A DNA stretch of 64,000 nt, taken from assembly GCF_000518985.1 (NCBI RefSeq), contig NZ_JAEQ01000003.1, forward strand, positions 62,001-126,000. The letters are read 5' to 3'. The notes beneath the pieces were generated by a model, which worked only from the letters and a program-made list of their open reading frames with translations, made no database searches and was not told where the DNA came from. Made by a program: the position numbers and the translations under genes. The DNA is from Chelativorans sp. J32. Lineage in GTDB: Bacteria; Pseudomonadota; Alphaproteobacteria; Rhizobiales; Rhizobiaceae. This document shows positions 34,235 through 43,396 of the stretch, piece by piece. Within the stretch, counting starts at the first letter, position 1; every line of letters starts with the position of its first letter.

Positions 34235-35806
34235 TCATGTGGCCGGCCTATGTGGTAGGCGCAGATAGTTCAGGAGGCCAAGAGCCAGCGCCAATCCAAG
34301 GCCAATAAAGAGCCCGCCGAAAGCGCCCGCAGCCATTAGGATCATGGTGCGGGGCGGCCAGCTTCGCGAGGTTGGCGGCACCGCCCGTGAGATCACGCGG
34401 ATGTTGCTGGTGTCGATCTGCTGCCGCTCGGTGATTTCCTGGCTGCGCGAAAGGAAGGTTTCGTAGAGAGCAGCCTTGGCCCGCGCATCCCGCTCCAGTT
34501 CGCGAAGGGTCACCAGGGCGCTGTTGTCCTGGAAGACGACGTTTTCCTCGGCCTGGGCCTTTTGGCGCAACTCGTTCAGCACCATGGTTGCCTGATCGGC
34601 TTCCAATTTTGCGGCGTTGACGATGCGTTGTGCCTCGGAGGCGATCGCTCGTTCCACCGCTGCAATCTCGGTCCTGATCGCCTGCAGGCGCGGATGCCGG
34701 TCAAGATAGGTGAGCGACAGCGCCTGCAACTGCTGCTGAAGCTGGTTGTATTGGGCGCGCAGCGTGGTCAGAGTGTCCGATTGAAAGCCGGGCAACGTTG
34801 CCGAACTGCGTTCATTCAGCGCCCTCTGCAGTTCGCGATAGCGGCTATCCAGCTGGATCTGGCGCTGTTGAGCCGCGAGTACCTGAGTGTCCAATTCTCC
34901 GGAACGGCGGGCGCTCGCGAGATTGTCGCCGCTCGACTGCAGCCCGTGCTCCCGCTTGAATTCTTCAACCCGCGCTTCGGCCTGCGTGACGCTGGTCCGC
35001 AGTTCGTCGAGTCGCTGCGTGATGCTCGATACGACGCGTCCGGCACTCCGTGACGCGGATTCGAACAGCTCGGTCTCGAAAGCATCCACGATCGCATTGG
35101 AGATTTCGACCGACTTGTATGGATCGTCGGTCCACACGCTTAGAACGACGACATAGGATCGCTCCTCACGGCGCGCCTCCACGCGCTCGGAAAGCGCTCG
35201 CAACACGCCAAGCTTCCGATCCCCTTCGTCGGGCCGACCGGAAAAAAGCTCCTTGATGGGGTCAAGCAGGCCGGGCTTCACGAATTCAGGGTCTTCCGTC
35301 AGGCGCAGTTGATCGATGACGCGCTCGAGCACATTGCGTGAGGTGAGGACCCTCAGCTTGCTTTCCGCCTCGAGCAGCTGCGTATCGCGCTGGGGCGTGT
35401 TGGCGAACACGTCGTCATCGACCACCTGCAGGTTCGACGGGTCCACCATGATGTCTGTGTAGACGGTGTATCGAGGGCTGGCGGTGATGGCGTAGATGAA
35501 AGCGGCAGCCACGCCTGCGAGCACCATCAAGGCGATGAGATACTTCCCTCTGTTGAGCCAGGAGACCACATCGTCAGGCGTGAGCTGGTGCAGTCTTGCC
35601 ATATAGTCGGAAACACGCGGCGCTTCGGCCGCTCGCTGAGGGGGCAGATCAGAGGGCCGTTGCGGTGGCGCGGGATCCTCAACCGGCTCGGTGACCGGTG
35701 CACTGCTGGGAAGCATGTTCAGGAGCGAGCCGCGCGTAGGCGTCTTTGCGGCCTCAGCTTCGCCTGGCCTCCTCGGTCCGCGAGGCGGTTTTGCTACTTC
35801 GTACAT
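34235..35806 (-). CDS. Wzz/GumC-like polysaccharide co-polymerase
   Basis: The 523-residue protein controls chain length in Wzy-type assembly. It has a proline-rich cytoplasmic N-terminus (to about 85), a first membrane helix (about 92-110), a large periplasmic region with the Wzz beta core (YTVYTDIMVDPSNLQVV) and long coiled coil (about 250-430), and a second helix near 495-515 preceded by the PPTSRSWPPRT type motif. There is no C-terminal tyrosine-kinase domain, so any BY-kinase must be encoded elsewhere. An AGGTAAGGC ribosome site precedes the ATG. Confidence 0.88.
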   Translation of the reverse strand: MYEVAKPPRGPRRPGEAEAAKTPTRGSLLNMLPSSAPVTEPVEDPAPPQRPSDLPPQRAAEAPRVSDYMARLHQLTPDDVVSWLNRGKYLIALMVLAGVAAAFIYAITASPRYTVYTDIMVDPSNLQVVDDDVFANTPQRDTQLLEAESKLRVLTSRNVLERVIDQLRLTEDPEFVKPGLLDPIKELFSGRPDEGDRKLGVLRALSERVEARREERSYVVVLSVWTDDPYKSVEISNAIVDAFETELFESASRSAGRVVSSITQRLDELRTSVTQAEARVEEFKREHGLQSSGDNLASARRSGELDTQVLAAQQRQIQLDSRYRELQRALNERSSATLPGFQSDTLTTLRAQYNQLQQQLQALSLTYLDRHPRLQAIRTEIAAVERAIASEAQRIVNAAKLEADQATMVLNELRQKAQAEENVVFQDNSALVTLRELERDARAKAALYETFLSRSQEITERQQIDTSNIRVISRAVPPTSRSWPPRTMILMAAGAFGGLFIGLGLALALGLLNYLRLPHRPAT

Positions 35807-35944
35807 GCCTTACCTGCCCAGGGGCCCCTTACTCGGCCGGAAGCTGCAACTTCGGGTGAACTTCCGTAAAATTTATCACGGTATCGTTTATCACGTCTTA
35901 AACCATGTTTCGGAAGAGCGCATTCGCCTTCCTGGGCGACGTGA

Positions 35945-37126
35945 TCAGAAGCCGGCCACCAGATTGCTCCACCGCTCCGAAGCGAGACCGCCGACATAGA
36001 TATCGTCGTTAAGTGCGGCCGTCACGATTTCGGAATAACGCGTGGCGAAGCAGAAATACCCGGAATGTTTGAAGGTCAACTGCCTTTGACGCATGAGGGC
36101 CTTCATGAGGAAGGGCTGTGCGGTGCCTCTTGCCTCGCAATAGCCTTCGCTGTCGAAAAAGGCGAGCATTTGCTCGATGACTTGCCGCTCCCGTCCCTCC
36201 AGGCAGATCACATTGAGAACGCGTGCAATGCGCTTCGGTTGGCCAAAATAAAGCACCAGGCCAACGGTTTCGCCGTTACGGTCGAGGATCTTTCGGCAGT
36301 TCAGCGACCCGCAAGCGGTATTCTTTCCCGCAAGCGAGATTAGCCAGGAGAATTCCTCGGCGGACCAGACCGGGCGAACCGAAAAGCGCTTCAGGAGGAT
36401 TTCCGCCTGCTGCCTGAACTCTTCGAAGCTTGCCGGCTCCACGCGATAGCCGCTCTCCGCCGTGGGCGTAAAGGAGGCGACGAGCCGCCGTGCCAGACCG
36501 TCCAAAGGGCCTGCGAACAGCTTGAAGGGGGTGGGCCGCAAAGCCGGCATGACGGCGCAGAGGCGTTCGGCTGCGCTGGCGAAAGGTCGCAAGACCCGAC
36601 GCCACTCCAGGCTTTGGATCGGCAGGATGTGGCCGCCTCCGGCCTCCCAATGGTCGGCGCTCACGGGTGAAGCATTGTCGGAAAAAATGAAATCCTGGCG
36701 CTTGGCGCGCAGGGTCCGCGCAAGATGTGCAGCGCCGATCGCGCCGGGCTTTCCATCTGCCATGAAGGCGCAGAGCAGCCTTCCCGTCAGCTTGCGTTCG
36801 CCGACCCAGAACTGCATGGGTACGGAAAGGACCGCGCTGTCGATGCGGCCAGCCGAATTCTCATGGAGGATGCTGCCATATTCGGGCGCGTAGAGCGGGC
36901 TCGAGAAGAAGGCGGTGTCCAGATAACTGTGAAATTCCGGGCTGCCTTCCCGATCGTCGTTCCGGAAGATGCAGTTGAAGAGCTTGCTGATGGCGGCGAT
37001 ATCGGCGCGCTCCATCGGACGTACGCGTCCGCGCCGGTTGGTTGCATCTGCGTTTGCCTCCCCTCGATCCGAGGGAATGCTCGCATTTGGCACCGCGCCG
37101 TTTCCATGCAGCTCCAGTGCGTTCAC
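35945..37126 (-). CDS. GNAT-like acyltransferase of the glycan locus (paralogue 1)
   Basis: From the GTG at 37126, which overlaps the flippase stop as GTGA, the product is 393 residues; a much longer upstream extension is a shadow of the flippase gene. The N-terminal half looks like a GNAT domain (RVRPMERADIAAISKLFNCIF, VLSVPMQFWVGERKLTGRLL). A second, less clear half ends in GGLASERWSNLVAGF. It is homologous end to end with the protein at 39329-40444. It probably transfers an acyl or aminoacyl group to a sugar; the ACP cassette at 25 kb could provide the donor. The acyltransferase role is inferred. Confidence 0.72.
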   Translation of the reverse strand: MNALELHGNGAVPNASIPSDRGEANADATNRRGRVRPMERADIAAISKLFNCIFRNDDREGSPEFHSYLDTAFFSSPLYAPEYGSILHENSAGRIDSAVLSVPMQFWVGERKLTGRLLCAFMADGKPGAIGAAHLARTLRAKRQDFIFSDNASPVSADHWEAGGGHILPIQSLEWRRVLRPFASAAERLCAVMPALRPTPFKLFAGPLDGLARRLVASFTPTAESGYRVEPASFEEFRQQAEILLKRFSVRPVWSAEEFSWLISLAGKNTACGSLNCRKILDRNGETVGLVLYFGQPKRIARVLNVICLEGRERQVIEQMLAFFDSEGYCEARGTAQPFLMKALMRQRQLTFKHSGYFCFATRYSEIVTAALNDDIYVGGLASERWSNLVAGF

Positions 37127-38436
37127 GGCTGAGCCCCCTTCAGCAGCTGCGCTCCGGTGGAACCGCCCCTGCTTTTTCGTATGGCCCGCGCCAGGACGGC
37201 CCAGGAGGCGATGACCATGCCGAACTCGATGACATAGAACGAGATGATCGTGCCGGCCGGAGGATCGTACCAGGTGGCCCATGCTGTAATCGCGCATCCT
37301 AAGAGGCTGCCGAGCGACATCACCGTTCCGCGATAGGCATGGTTCCCGGCAGCGCCAAGGGCCTCCACCGCGACCGACCAGATCGCCAGCAAGATCACCA
37401 CCCAGCTGAGTTTGCGCACGAATGAGACCAGGGAGACATAGTCGTGCCCGAAGAGGTAGGGCAGAACGGGTGCGATGATGAATACGGCGACAGCCGCCGC
37501 GACCGAGATCAATATCGCGGCGGCGAGCACCTTCTTCACGCGTTCGGCGATGTGGTGCAGTCCTTCCGCGCTGGCCCTCGCCGAACCGGGATAGATCAGG
37601 CGGTTGAGGGCTTCGACCGAAAGATAGCTGCTTTCGATCATGCGGCGGGCTACACTGTAGCTCGATACGATTTCCGGCGTCGAAACGAGGCTCAGAACCA
37701 TGAGGTCGACGTTCTGCCGTGCCGCGCGCAATATGAAGGGCACGCAGAAATAGATGCCGTTCATGATCTCTTCCCGCACGATGCGGAACTCTGGAGAACC
37801 GAGCCGCAATAGCATGCGGAAACAGACGAGAGCGACAAGAACGTGGCAGGCGAACTGCCATATGGTCCATTCGGCCGTGGTCGACACGCCGAAGGCAAAG
37901 CAGGCCAGCACCGCGGCGATCGTCCGTGCGACGGCAAATCCAACCACGACCTTGTTGGCGGTCCCGAATTCACTGCGCCCGATGAATGTCTGCTCGGTCA
38001 GCACGATCAGGCGTACGAGAACGATGTTGGTGACCAGCATGGCGCCGATCAGGAGCGCGTTCAGGGCCGGATTTGCGGAAAGCTCGAACAGGAACGGGAG
38101 CGTGATCGCGCCAGCCGCGACGAGGATCGCCCCGGTGATCCCCGTCAGGATCAGGTTATGGCCGAGCAGGACCGGATAGGTGGACCCGTCGCGCGCCACG
38201 CGGCGAACGAGGCTTTCCATGGCTCCGAGGCCGCACAGGTGTAGCGCGACGCTGGAGATTGCGGTGATGCCTACGAAAAGGCTGAATTCGTGCACGCCAA
38301 GGGATCTGGCCAAGACGGCGAAGGTGATGAGCTGCGCGGCCGAGCTGATGATGAGGCTTCCGCCCGATGCCGCGTAGGCAACGAGCTTGTCAAAGGCGGA
38401 TCTGAAATCGCCCGTGATCTGCCTGAAACCGAACAT
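37123..38436 (-). CDS. Wzx-like polysaccharide flippase
   Basis: The 437-residue protein has 12 or more membrane helices of the MATE/polysaccharide-transport type, with GGSLIISSAAQLITFAVLA near the start, GVHEFSLFVGI after it and RQNVDLMVLSLV midway. It should move the undecaprenyl-linked repeat unit across the inner membrane. From the ATG at 38436 it begins MFGFRQITG; an upstream in-frame extension lacks a membrane-protein character. It is the first gene of the minus-strand glycan transcript. Confidence 0.86.
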   Translation of the reverse strand: MFGFRQITGDFRSAFDKLVAYAASGGSLIISSAAQLITFAVLARSLGVHEFSLFVGITAISSVALHLCGLGAMESLVRRVARDGSTYPVLLGHNLILTGITGAILVAAGAITLPFLFELSANPALNALLIGAMLVTNIVLVRLIVLTEQTFIGRSEFGTANKVVVGFAVARTIAAVLACFAFGVSTTAEWTIWQFACHVLVALVCFRMLLRLGSPEFRIVREEIMNGIYFCVPFILRAARQNVDLMVLSLVSTPEIVSSYSVARRMIESSYLSVEALNRLIYPGSARASAEGLHHIAERVKKVLAAAILISVAAAVAVFIIAPVLPYLFGHDYVSLVSFVRKLSWVVILLAIWSVAVEALGAAGNHAYRGTVMSLGSLLGCAITAWATWYDPPAGTIISFYVIEFGMVIASWAVLARAIRKSRGGSTGAQLLKGAQP

Positions 38437-38639
38437 TAAACCCCGCACACAGGTGCCAGCCCGTCCTGGTCGCATTCGCAAGAGGGCAGGCTGCGGCCCT
38501 CATATACCTTATTTCTCGGCTTTGGTACCCAGCCGGATAACAGCAGGGTTAACGTGATTGGCGGCCCATCGCGAGGCTTCAAGCTCCATTTACCTCTGTG
38601 GGCTATATCCGCCAGCACGATACGGGGAGGCGCATTTAC

Positions 38640-39332
38640 ATGGCGAAACCAGCGAACACCGAAGCGGCTCGCGGATCTGCACGATCTGCACGCTTCATGG
38701 GACTGGATCTTGAAATTTCGCCCGATGTGCTGGTGCCGCGAGAGGAAACCGAGCTTTTGGGCCGGAACGCCGTCGAGCTGCTGCAGGAGATCGAGGGCAA
38801 TCCCGTGGTCATCGATATGTGTTGCGGGTCGGGCAATCTGGCGCTCGCGATCGCGAGTGCTGTGCCCGATGCGCAGGTCTGGGCTTCGGACCTCACCGAA
38901 AGCACGGTGAGGCTTGCGCGGCGAAACGCCGAGCGCCTCGGTCTTCTCGAACGCGTGAAGGTGGTCCAGGGCGATCTGTTTTCCGGGCTGGCGGGCGAGG
39001 AACTGGAGGGCCGGGTGGATGTCATCGTCAGCAACCCGCCATACATTTCCACGTCGCGCCTGGAGACAGATCGCGCTCATCTTCTGGAGAACGAGCCGAG
39101 GGAAGCTTTCGACGGTGGCCCATATGGCCTCTCGATCCACCAGCGGCTGGTTCGCGAGGCGGCCGCTTTCCTCAAGCGCGGCGGTTGGCTCGCTTTCGAA
39201 TTCGGTGAAGGGCAGGAGCGCCAGGTCGCAATCCTTCTGAAACGCGCCGGAATTTACGAAGAGCCCCGCTTCGCCAGCGACGAGGCAGGCAAGCCCCGCG
39301 TCGCGATCGCACGCAGGAAGCAGGAGCCATGA
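38640..39332 (+). CDS. Short HemK/PrmC-like N5-glutamine methyltransferase
   Basis: The 230-residue protein has the SAM-binding motif VIDMCCGSGNLALAIA, ASDLTESTVRLARRNA and the amide-nitrogen methyltransferase signature VSNPPYISTS. It is some 50-60 residues shorter than release-factor methyltransferase PrmC and lacks most of its N-terminal helical domain, so it is probably not the housekeeping enzyme. It begins a divergent operon with the second GNAT-like gene (ATGA overlap). Its target could be an amide in the product of this locus; that is speculation. Confidence 0.78.
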   Translation: MAKPANTEAARGSARSARFMGLDLEISPDVLVPREETELLGRNAVELLQEIEGNPVVIDMCCGSGNLALAIASAVPDAQVWASDLTESTVRLARRNAERLGLLERVKVVQGDLFSGLAGEELEGRVDVIVSNPPYISTSRLETDRAHLLENEPREAFDGGPYGLSIHQRLVREAAAFLKRGGWLAFEFGEGQERQVAILLKRAGIYEEPRFASDEAGKPRVAIARRKQEP

Positions 39333-40444
39333 CCGCAATCCGCCCGCTGGAGGACACCGATATTTCGGCGGTGGCGGGTCTGTTCCAGCGCATTTTCCGC
39401 GATCCCCGGCAGAAGCCCCCCGCTTCGCTCGCGGCCTATCTGAGGCGGCTCTATCTTGATTTTCCTGGGCGGGACCCGGAAATCAATCCGCTCGTTCACA
39501 TAAGGAGTGATGGCAGCATCTCTGGCTTCGTGGGTGTGACGCCTCTGCCGATGGTGCTCGAAGGCAAGCCGTTGCGCGCGGCCATCTGCGGCTCGCTGAT
39601 GGTAGAAGACCGGGACACCGATCCCATGGCAGGCGCGCGGCTCCTCAAGGCGTTCCTCGCCGGGCCGCAGGACCTTTCCTTCAGCGAGACCGCAAGCGAA
39701 GTCTCGGCCAATATGTGGACGAGGCTCCGCGGCATCCAGCTTCCGGCATACAGCCTGGACTGGATACGCGTCATCCAGCCGCTTTCCTTTGCGACCCAGC
39801 TCCTGTCCGGCAAGGTTGGTGCCGCGCGCTTGTTTTCGGCGCTGGCGCTTGCGGCGGATCGCCGGCTGAACAGTCGGATGGCGCCGGACGCGCTACGCTG
39901 GTCGGGTGTGCCCAGGGGCTGGAGGCGGGCTAGTGCGCTGAGCGTAACGGAAATCGAGCCGGACGAGTTCGCAGGTTTGGTTCCCGCCCTGACCACCCAA
40001 TTCGACCTGCGACCGAATTGGGCCTCTCACCAGCTGGAAGAGATCCTGCGCGACGCGGAGCGCAAGGAGGAGTTCGGCCCCGCCCGCTTTTGCAGGGTGG
40101 ATGCCAAGACAGGCAAGACGCTGGGGGCGTTTCTCTATCACGCTGCTCCCGGCGGGATCGGGCGCGTGTTGCAGGTGCTCCACTTGCCCGGCCATGCGGG
40201 CGCCGTGGTGGACGCGATGTTCGCACATTCGGCAGACAAGGGCTTGGCAGGACTGAGGGGACGTACCCAGCCGGCCCTCCTCGAAGCCATGCTGGGCCGG
40301 CGCGTCGCCTTCACGCATCTTGCCTCGACAGTGGTCCACGCACGGGATCCCGAGGTGCTCGCTGCGTTGCAGGAGGGAAGGGCCTTCCTGAACGGCATCG
40401 CGGGCGAACACTGGAGCCGCCTCATCGGCAGCCGCTTCGATTAA
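39329..40444 (+). CDS. GNAT-like acyltransferase of the glycan locus (paralogue 2)
   Basis: The 371-residue protein is homologous to the product of 35945-37126. Both start (I/V)RP-E--DI-A(I/V)--LF--IFR and end AL-----(V/L)-G(I/L)A-E-WS-L(I/V). It carries a GNAT-like N-terminal half (SISGFVGVTPLPMVLEGKP) and a second half with FCRVDAKTGKTLGAFLYH. The start overlaps the methyltransferase stop. Two related but diverged copies in one locus suggest two acceptors or two positions. Catalytic residues are not identifiable by eye. Confidence 0.7.
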   Translation: MTAIRPLEDTDISAVAGLFQRIFRDPRQKPPASLAAYLRRLYLDFPGRDPEINPLVHIRSDGSISGFVGVTPLPMVLEGKPLRAAICGSLMVEDRDTDPMAGARLLKAFLAGPQDLSFSETASEVSANMWTRLRGIQLPAYSLDWIRVIQPLSFATQLLSGKVGAARLFSALALAADRRLNSRMAPDALRWSGVPRGWRRASALSVTEIEPDEFAGLVPALTTQFDLRPNWASHQLEEILRDAERKEEFGPARFCRVDAKTGKTLGAFLYHAAPGGIGRVLQVLHLPGHAGAVVDAMFAHSADKGLAGLRGRTQPALLEAMLGRRVAFTHLASTVVHARDPEVLAALQEGRAFLNGIAGEHWSRLIGSRFD

Positions 40445-40590
40445 CTTGGTCGGAGCTGAGCGCTCGGCGGGCCATCTTCAAAGGTTTTGTTGTGTTGAGC
40501 GGAAGCCTGTCGATGGCAGGCGGCCCCATGCCTCTGCAGTGGAGAAAACGTCGACCGGTAGGTCCGGAGCTCTTCGAACCTGGCTGATAG

Positions 40591-40608
40591 GCGGGCTAGA
40601 CTGCCCGC
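40591..40608 (+). terminator. Stem-loop between convergent genes
   Basis: GCGGGC-TAGACT-GCCCGC forms a 6-base-pair stem between the GNAT-like gene and the convergent ABC ATPase gene, followed by TTGATC on the plus strand. It is short and lacks a T-run, so it is only a weak terminator candidate. Confidence 0.3.
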
Positions 40609-40621
40609 TTGATCGCCTCCC

Positions 40622-41419
40622 TCAGCCGATGCGAAGGGAGTCGTCGTCCAACTCCGCGCCGCCGCGCACGCGGCGGAACATTTCAACGAGACCGTCGACC
40701 GTCATGTTCTTGCGGCGTTCGCCGGCGATATCGAGGACAACCCGGCCTTCATGCAGCATGATGGTGCGTGTCCCGAGATCGAGCGCCTGGCGCATGGAGT
40801 GGGTGACCATCAGCGTTGTCAGGCGATGGGATGTGACGAGACGCTGCGTCAGTTCGGCAACGAACTCGGCCATTCCCGGATCGAGAGCGGCCGTATGCTC
40901 ATCGAGCAGCAGGACCTCGGCCTTTGCCAAAGTGGCCATCACGAGCGAAAGCGCCTGCCGTTGGCCGCCTGACAACAGCCCCATGCGGTCGGCCATCCGG
41001 TTCTCAAGGTTCAGGCCAAGCTCGGCCACCTTCTCGCGCAGTTCACCGCGCCGGTCCACCGTGAGCGCGGAACCCAGGCCGCGCCTCGCTCCGCGCATCC
41101 ATGCAAGCGCGAGATTCTCCTCGATGGAAAGATCGGCACAAGAGCCGGCAAGGGGATCCTGGAACACGCGGGCAACGCGGCGCGCCCGCTTGGCAGGCTG
41201 CTCCCGGGTAACGTCGCGGCCACCGATCTCGATGTTGCCGCTGCGGGGGGCGACATCGCCCGCGATCGCCGCCAAAAGCGTCGATTTCCCTGCCCCGTTC
41301 GAGCCGATCACGGTCACGAACTCGGCCTCGTTGAGGGTGAGATCGATACCGGCGATCGCGCGCCTTTCAAGCGGAGTACCGGGGTTGAAGGTGACGTGCA
41401 GGTCCTTGACGGAGATCAT
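40622..41419 (-). CDS. ABC transporter ATP-binding protein (TrpZ/LivF-like)
   Basis: The 265-residue ATPase has Walker [17 protein letters not shown], the signature LSGGQRQALSLVMAT, Walker B VLLLDEHTAALD (with E-H in place of the usual E-P) and the switch histidine in VTHSMRQAL. It powers import through the permease encoded just upstream (ATGA overlap). The partner binding protein belongs to the family PF04392, so the system resembles streptococcal TrpXYZ; the substrate is unknown. Confidence 0.88.
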   Translation of the reverse strand: MISVKDLHVTFNPGTPLERRAIAGIDLTLNEAEFVTVIGSNGAGKSTLLAAIAGDVAPRSGNIEIGGRDVTREQPAKRARRVARVFQDPLAGSCADLSIEENLALAWMRGARRGLGSALTVDRRGELREKVAELGLNLENRMADRMGLLSGGQRQALSLVMATLAKAEVLLLDEHTAALDPGMAEFVAELTQRLVTSHRLTTLMVTHSMRQALDLGTRTIMLHEGRVVLDIAGERRKNMTVDGLVEMFRRVRGGAELDDDSLRIG

Positions 41420-42300
41420 CGCGCGACCCTCTTTCCAGCGCGCAGCTTGGGCAGGATGAGAGCGAGCGCCACCAGCACCGCCGTCACCAGATTAAGATCG
41501 GACGGATTGAGGTAGAGGAGATCCGCCGAGAGCGCGAGCTGCACCGCCACACGGTAAATGACCGAACCGATGACGCAGGCGAAAAGGGCGATCAGCATGG
41601 AGCGGCTGCGGAACAGGGTCTCGCCCACGATTACGGAAGCGAGGCCGACGACGATGGTGCCAACGCCGGAGGTCACGTCGGCAAAGCCCGAGATCTGGGC
41701 GAAGAGGGCGCCGCCGAGCCCCGTGAGCGCGTTGGAAAGCGCCATGCCCACGTAAATCTGACCACCGACATCGACGCCATTGGCGCGGGCCATGCGCGGG
41801 TTGGCGCCTGCCGCCCGCATCGCCAGCCCGAAATCGCTGCTGAGGAAACGCGCCAGCAAAAGGACCGCGATCAGGATGAGCACCGCGAGTATAGCCGGGC
41901 GGACAAGGTGATCCGGCAGGCCGAGATCATAGAAGGGCGTGATCACCGTATCCTGATTGAGAACCGCCATGTTCGGCCGCCCCATGACACGCAGATTGAC
42001 CGAAAAGAGCGCAATCATGGTGAGGATCGAGGCAAGCAGGTTGAGGATGCCGAAACGGACGTTGAGGAAGGCCGTCACCAACCCGCAGGCGGCGCCGCTA
42101 AGGGCGGCGATCAGGCACGCCAGCCACGGATTCCAGCCGGCGGTGATAGCAACTGCCGCCGTTGCGGCACCGAGCGGGAACGATCCGTCGACGGTGAGGT
42201 CGGGAAAATCGAGAACACGGAAGGCTAGGAATACGCCGAGGGCGACGAAGCCATAGACCAGACCAAGCTCAACGGCTCCCCAGAAGGCGATGGCAGACAT
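41416..42300 (-). CDS. ABC transporter permease (TrpY/LivH-like)
   Basis: About 294 residues from the ATG at 42300 (a TTG at 42312 is also open). Eight or more membrane helices of the branched-chain-amino-acid permease family are visible, with FRVLDFPDLTVDGSFPLGAA early and the EAA-like loop LAMRAAGANPRMARANGVD. No ribosome site stands out at either start. A terminator hairpin lies between it and the binding-protein gene, so its expression is probably lower than that of the binding protein. Confidence 0.87.
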   Translation of the reverse strand: MSAIAFWGAVELGLVYGFVALGVFLAFRVLDFPDLTVDGSFPLGAATAAVAITAGWNPWLACLIAALSGAACGLVTAFLNVRFGILNLLASILTMIALFSVNLRVMGRPNMAVLNQDTVITPFYDLGLPDHLVRPAILAVLILIAVLLLARFLSSDFGLAMRAAGANPRMARANGVDVGGQIYVGMALSNALTGLGGALFAQISGFADVTSGVGTIVVGLASVIVGETLFRSRSMLIALFACVIGSVIYRVAVQLALSADLLYLNPSDLNLVTAVLVALALILPKLRAGKRVAR

Positions 42301-42401
42301 CAAGACGAGCAACCCTGATAAACAATCAGCACTTGTGGTTCCGGGTGGCGCGAAGCACCGGCAAGTGCAAGCAAAAAATGCGAAGCGCGAAAAAATACAT
42401 G

Positions 42402-42434
42402 CAAAAACGGCCCCGCCTTGGAAGACGGGGCCGT
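42402..42434 (-). terminator. Intra-operon rho-independent terminator
   Basis: On the minus strand a perfect 9-base-pair stem (ACGGCCCCG with CGGGGCCGT, 42426-42434 and 42407-42415) has a 10-base loop. It is followed by TTTT. It lies 9 bases after the binding-protein stop and about 100 bases before the permease start, the position of a partial terminator that gives excess binding protein. Confidence 0.85.
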
Positions 42435-42442
42435 TCGATCGG

Positions 42443-43396
42443 TTATTCGATGACCTTGGAGGCGCGGTCGATCACCGCCTGCGGCAGCTCCACGCCCATG
42501 CCTTCAGCCGCCTTGCGGTTGACGACGAGATTGGTGCCTGAAGCGAAGGTAACCGGGATCTTGGCCGGCTCCTCGCCTTTCAGGATGCGGACCACAACCT
42601 CCGCGGTTTCCTTGCCGACCTCGTAATAGTTGAAGCCGACGGAAGCGAGCGCGCCGCGCTCGACCGAATCCGTGTCGCCCGAGATCAGCGGGATGTCGTT
42701 TTCCTCGGCCACGCGGATCAGTGATTCAAGGGCCGAGACAATGGTGTTGTCAGTCGGCACATAGAGGGCCTGCACCTTGCCGACCGCGCTACGGGCTGCC
42801 GCCTGCACGTCCGCCGATTTGTTAGCGGGCGCCTCGACGACGGAGACCCCTTGTGCCTCGGCAGCTTCCTTGAAGAGATTGAGAAGCACCACGGAATTGG
42901 CTTCCCCGGGATTATAGACGAAGCCGATGCTCTTGACGTCCGGCACCAGTTCCTTGATCAGCGCGACATGATCGGCGATCGGAGAAAGGTCGGAAACGCC
43001 CGTGACATTGGCGCCCGGCTCATCATTCGATTTCACGAGGCCGGCTGCAACCGGATCGGTCACCGCCGAAAAAACGATCGGGATTTCGCGCGTGGCTGCC
43101 GCCACCGCCTGCGCCGACGGGGTGGAAATGGGAACGATCACATTCGGATTGTTGCCCACGAATTCACGGGCGATCTGCGCTGCCGTCGCGGTGTTGCCCT
43201 GAGCCGATTCATAGGTGAATTCGAGGTTTTCACCTTCCTTGTAGCCAGCCTCCCCCAGCCCGTCACGCACACCGTCGCGAACCGCGTCCAGCGCGGGATG
43301 CTCGACGATCGCCGTGACCGACACTTTCACGGTCTGAGCGTAGGCTGCAGTGGAAAGCGCGAGGCTTGCCGCTGCAAGCAGAAGGATTTTTCTCAT
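42443..43396 (-). CDS. ABC transporter substrate-binding protein (PF04392, TrpX-like)
   Basis: The 317-residue periplasmic protein has a signal peptide (ILLLAAASLALSTAAYAQ) and the ABC_sub_bind fold: VTAIVEHPALDAVRDGVRDG, PNVIVPISTPSAQAV, GFVYNPGEANSV and YVPTDNTIVSALESL. Known members bind aromatic amino acids or other small ligands; nothing here fixes the ligand. GGGAG precedes the ATG at 43396. It heads the transporter operon, 155 bases downstream of anmK on the same strand, so a cell-wall-derived substrate is conceivable. Confidence 0.88.
   Translation of the reverse strand: MRKILLLAAASLALSTAAYAQTVKVSVTAIVEHPALDAVRDGVRDGLGEAGYKEGENLEFTYESAQGNTATAAQIAREFVGNNPNVIVPISTPSAQAVAAATREIPIVFSAVTDPVAAGLVKSNDEPGANVTGVSDLSPIADHVALIKELVPDVKSIGFVYNPGEANSVVLLNLFKEAAEAQGVSVVEAPANKSADVQAAARSAVGKVQALYVPTDNTIVSALESLIRVAEENDIPLISGDTDSVERGALASVGFNYYEVGKETAEVVVRILKGEEPAKIPVTFASGTNLVVNRKAAEGMGVELPQAVIDRASKVIE

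Noticed and set aside
35945-37870. 641-codon continuous reading through the GNAT-like gene into the flippase region
   Set aside because: The first 250 codons are an out-of-frame reading of the flippase; a GTG at 37126 overlapping the flippase stop gives a normal protein.
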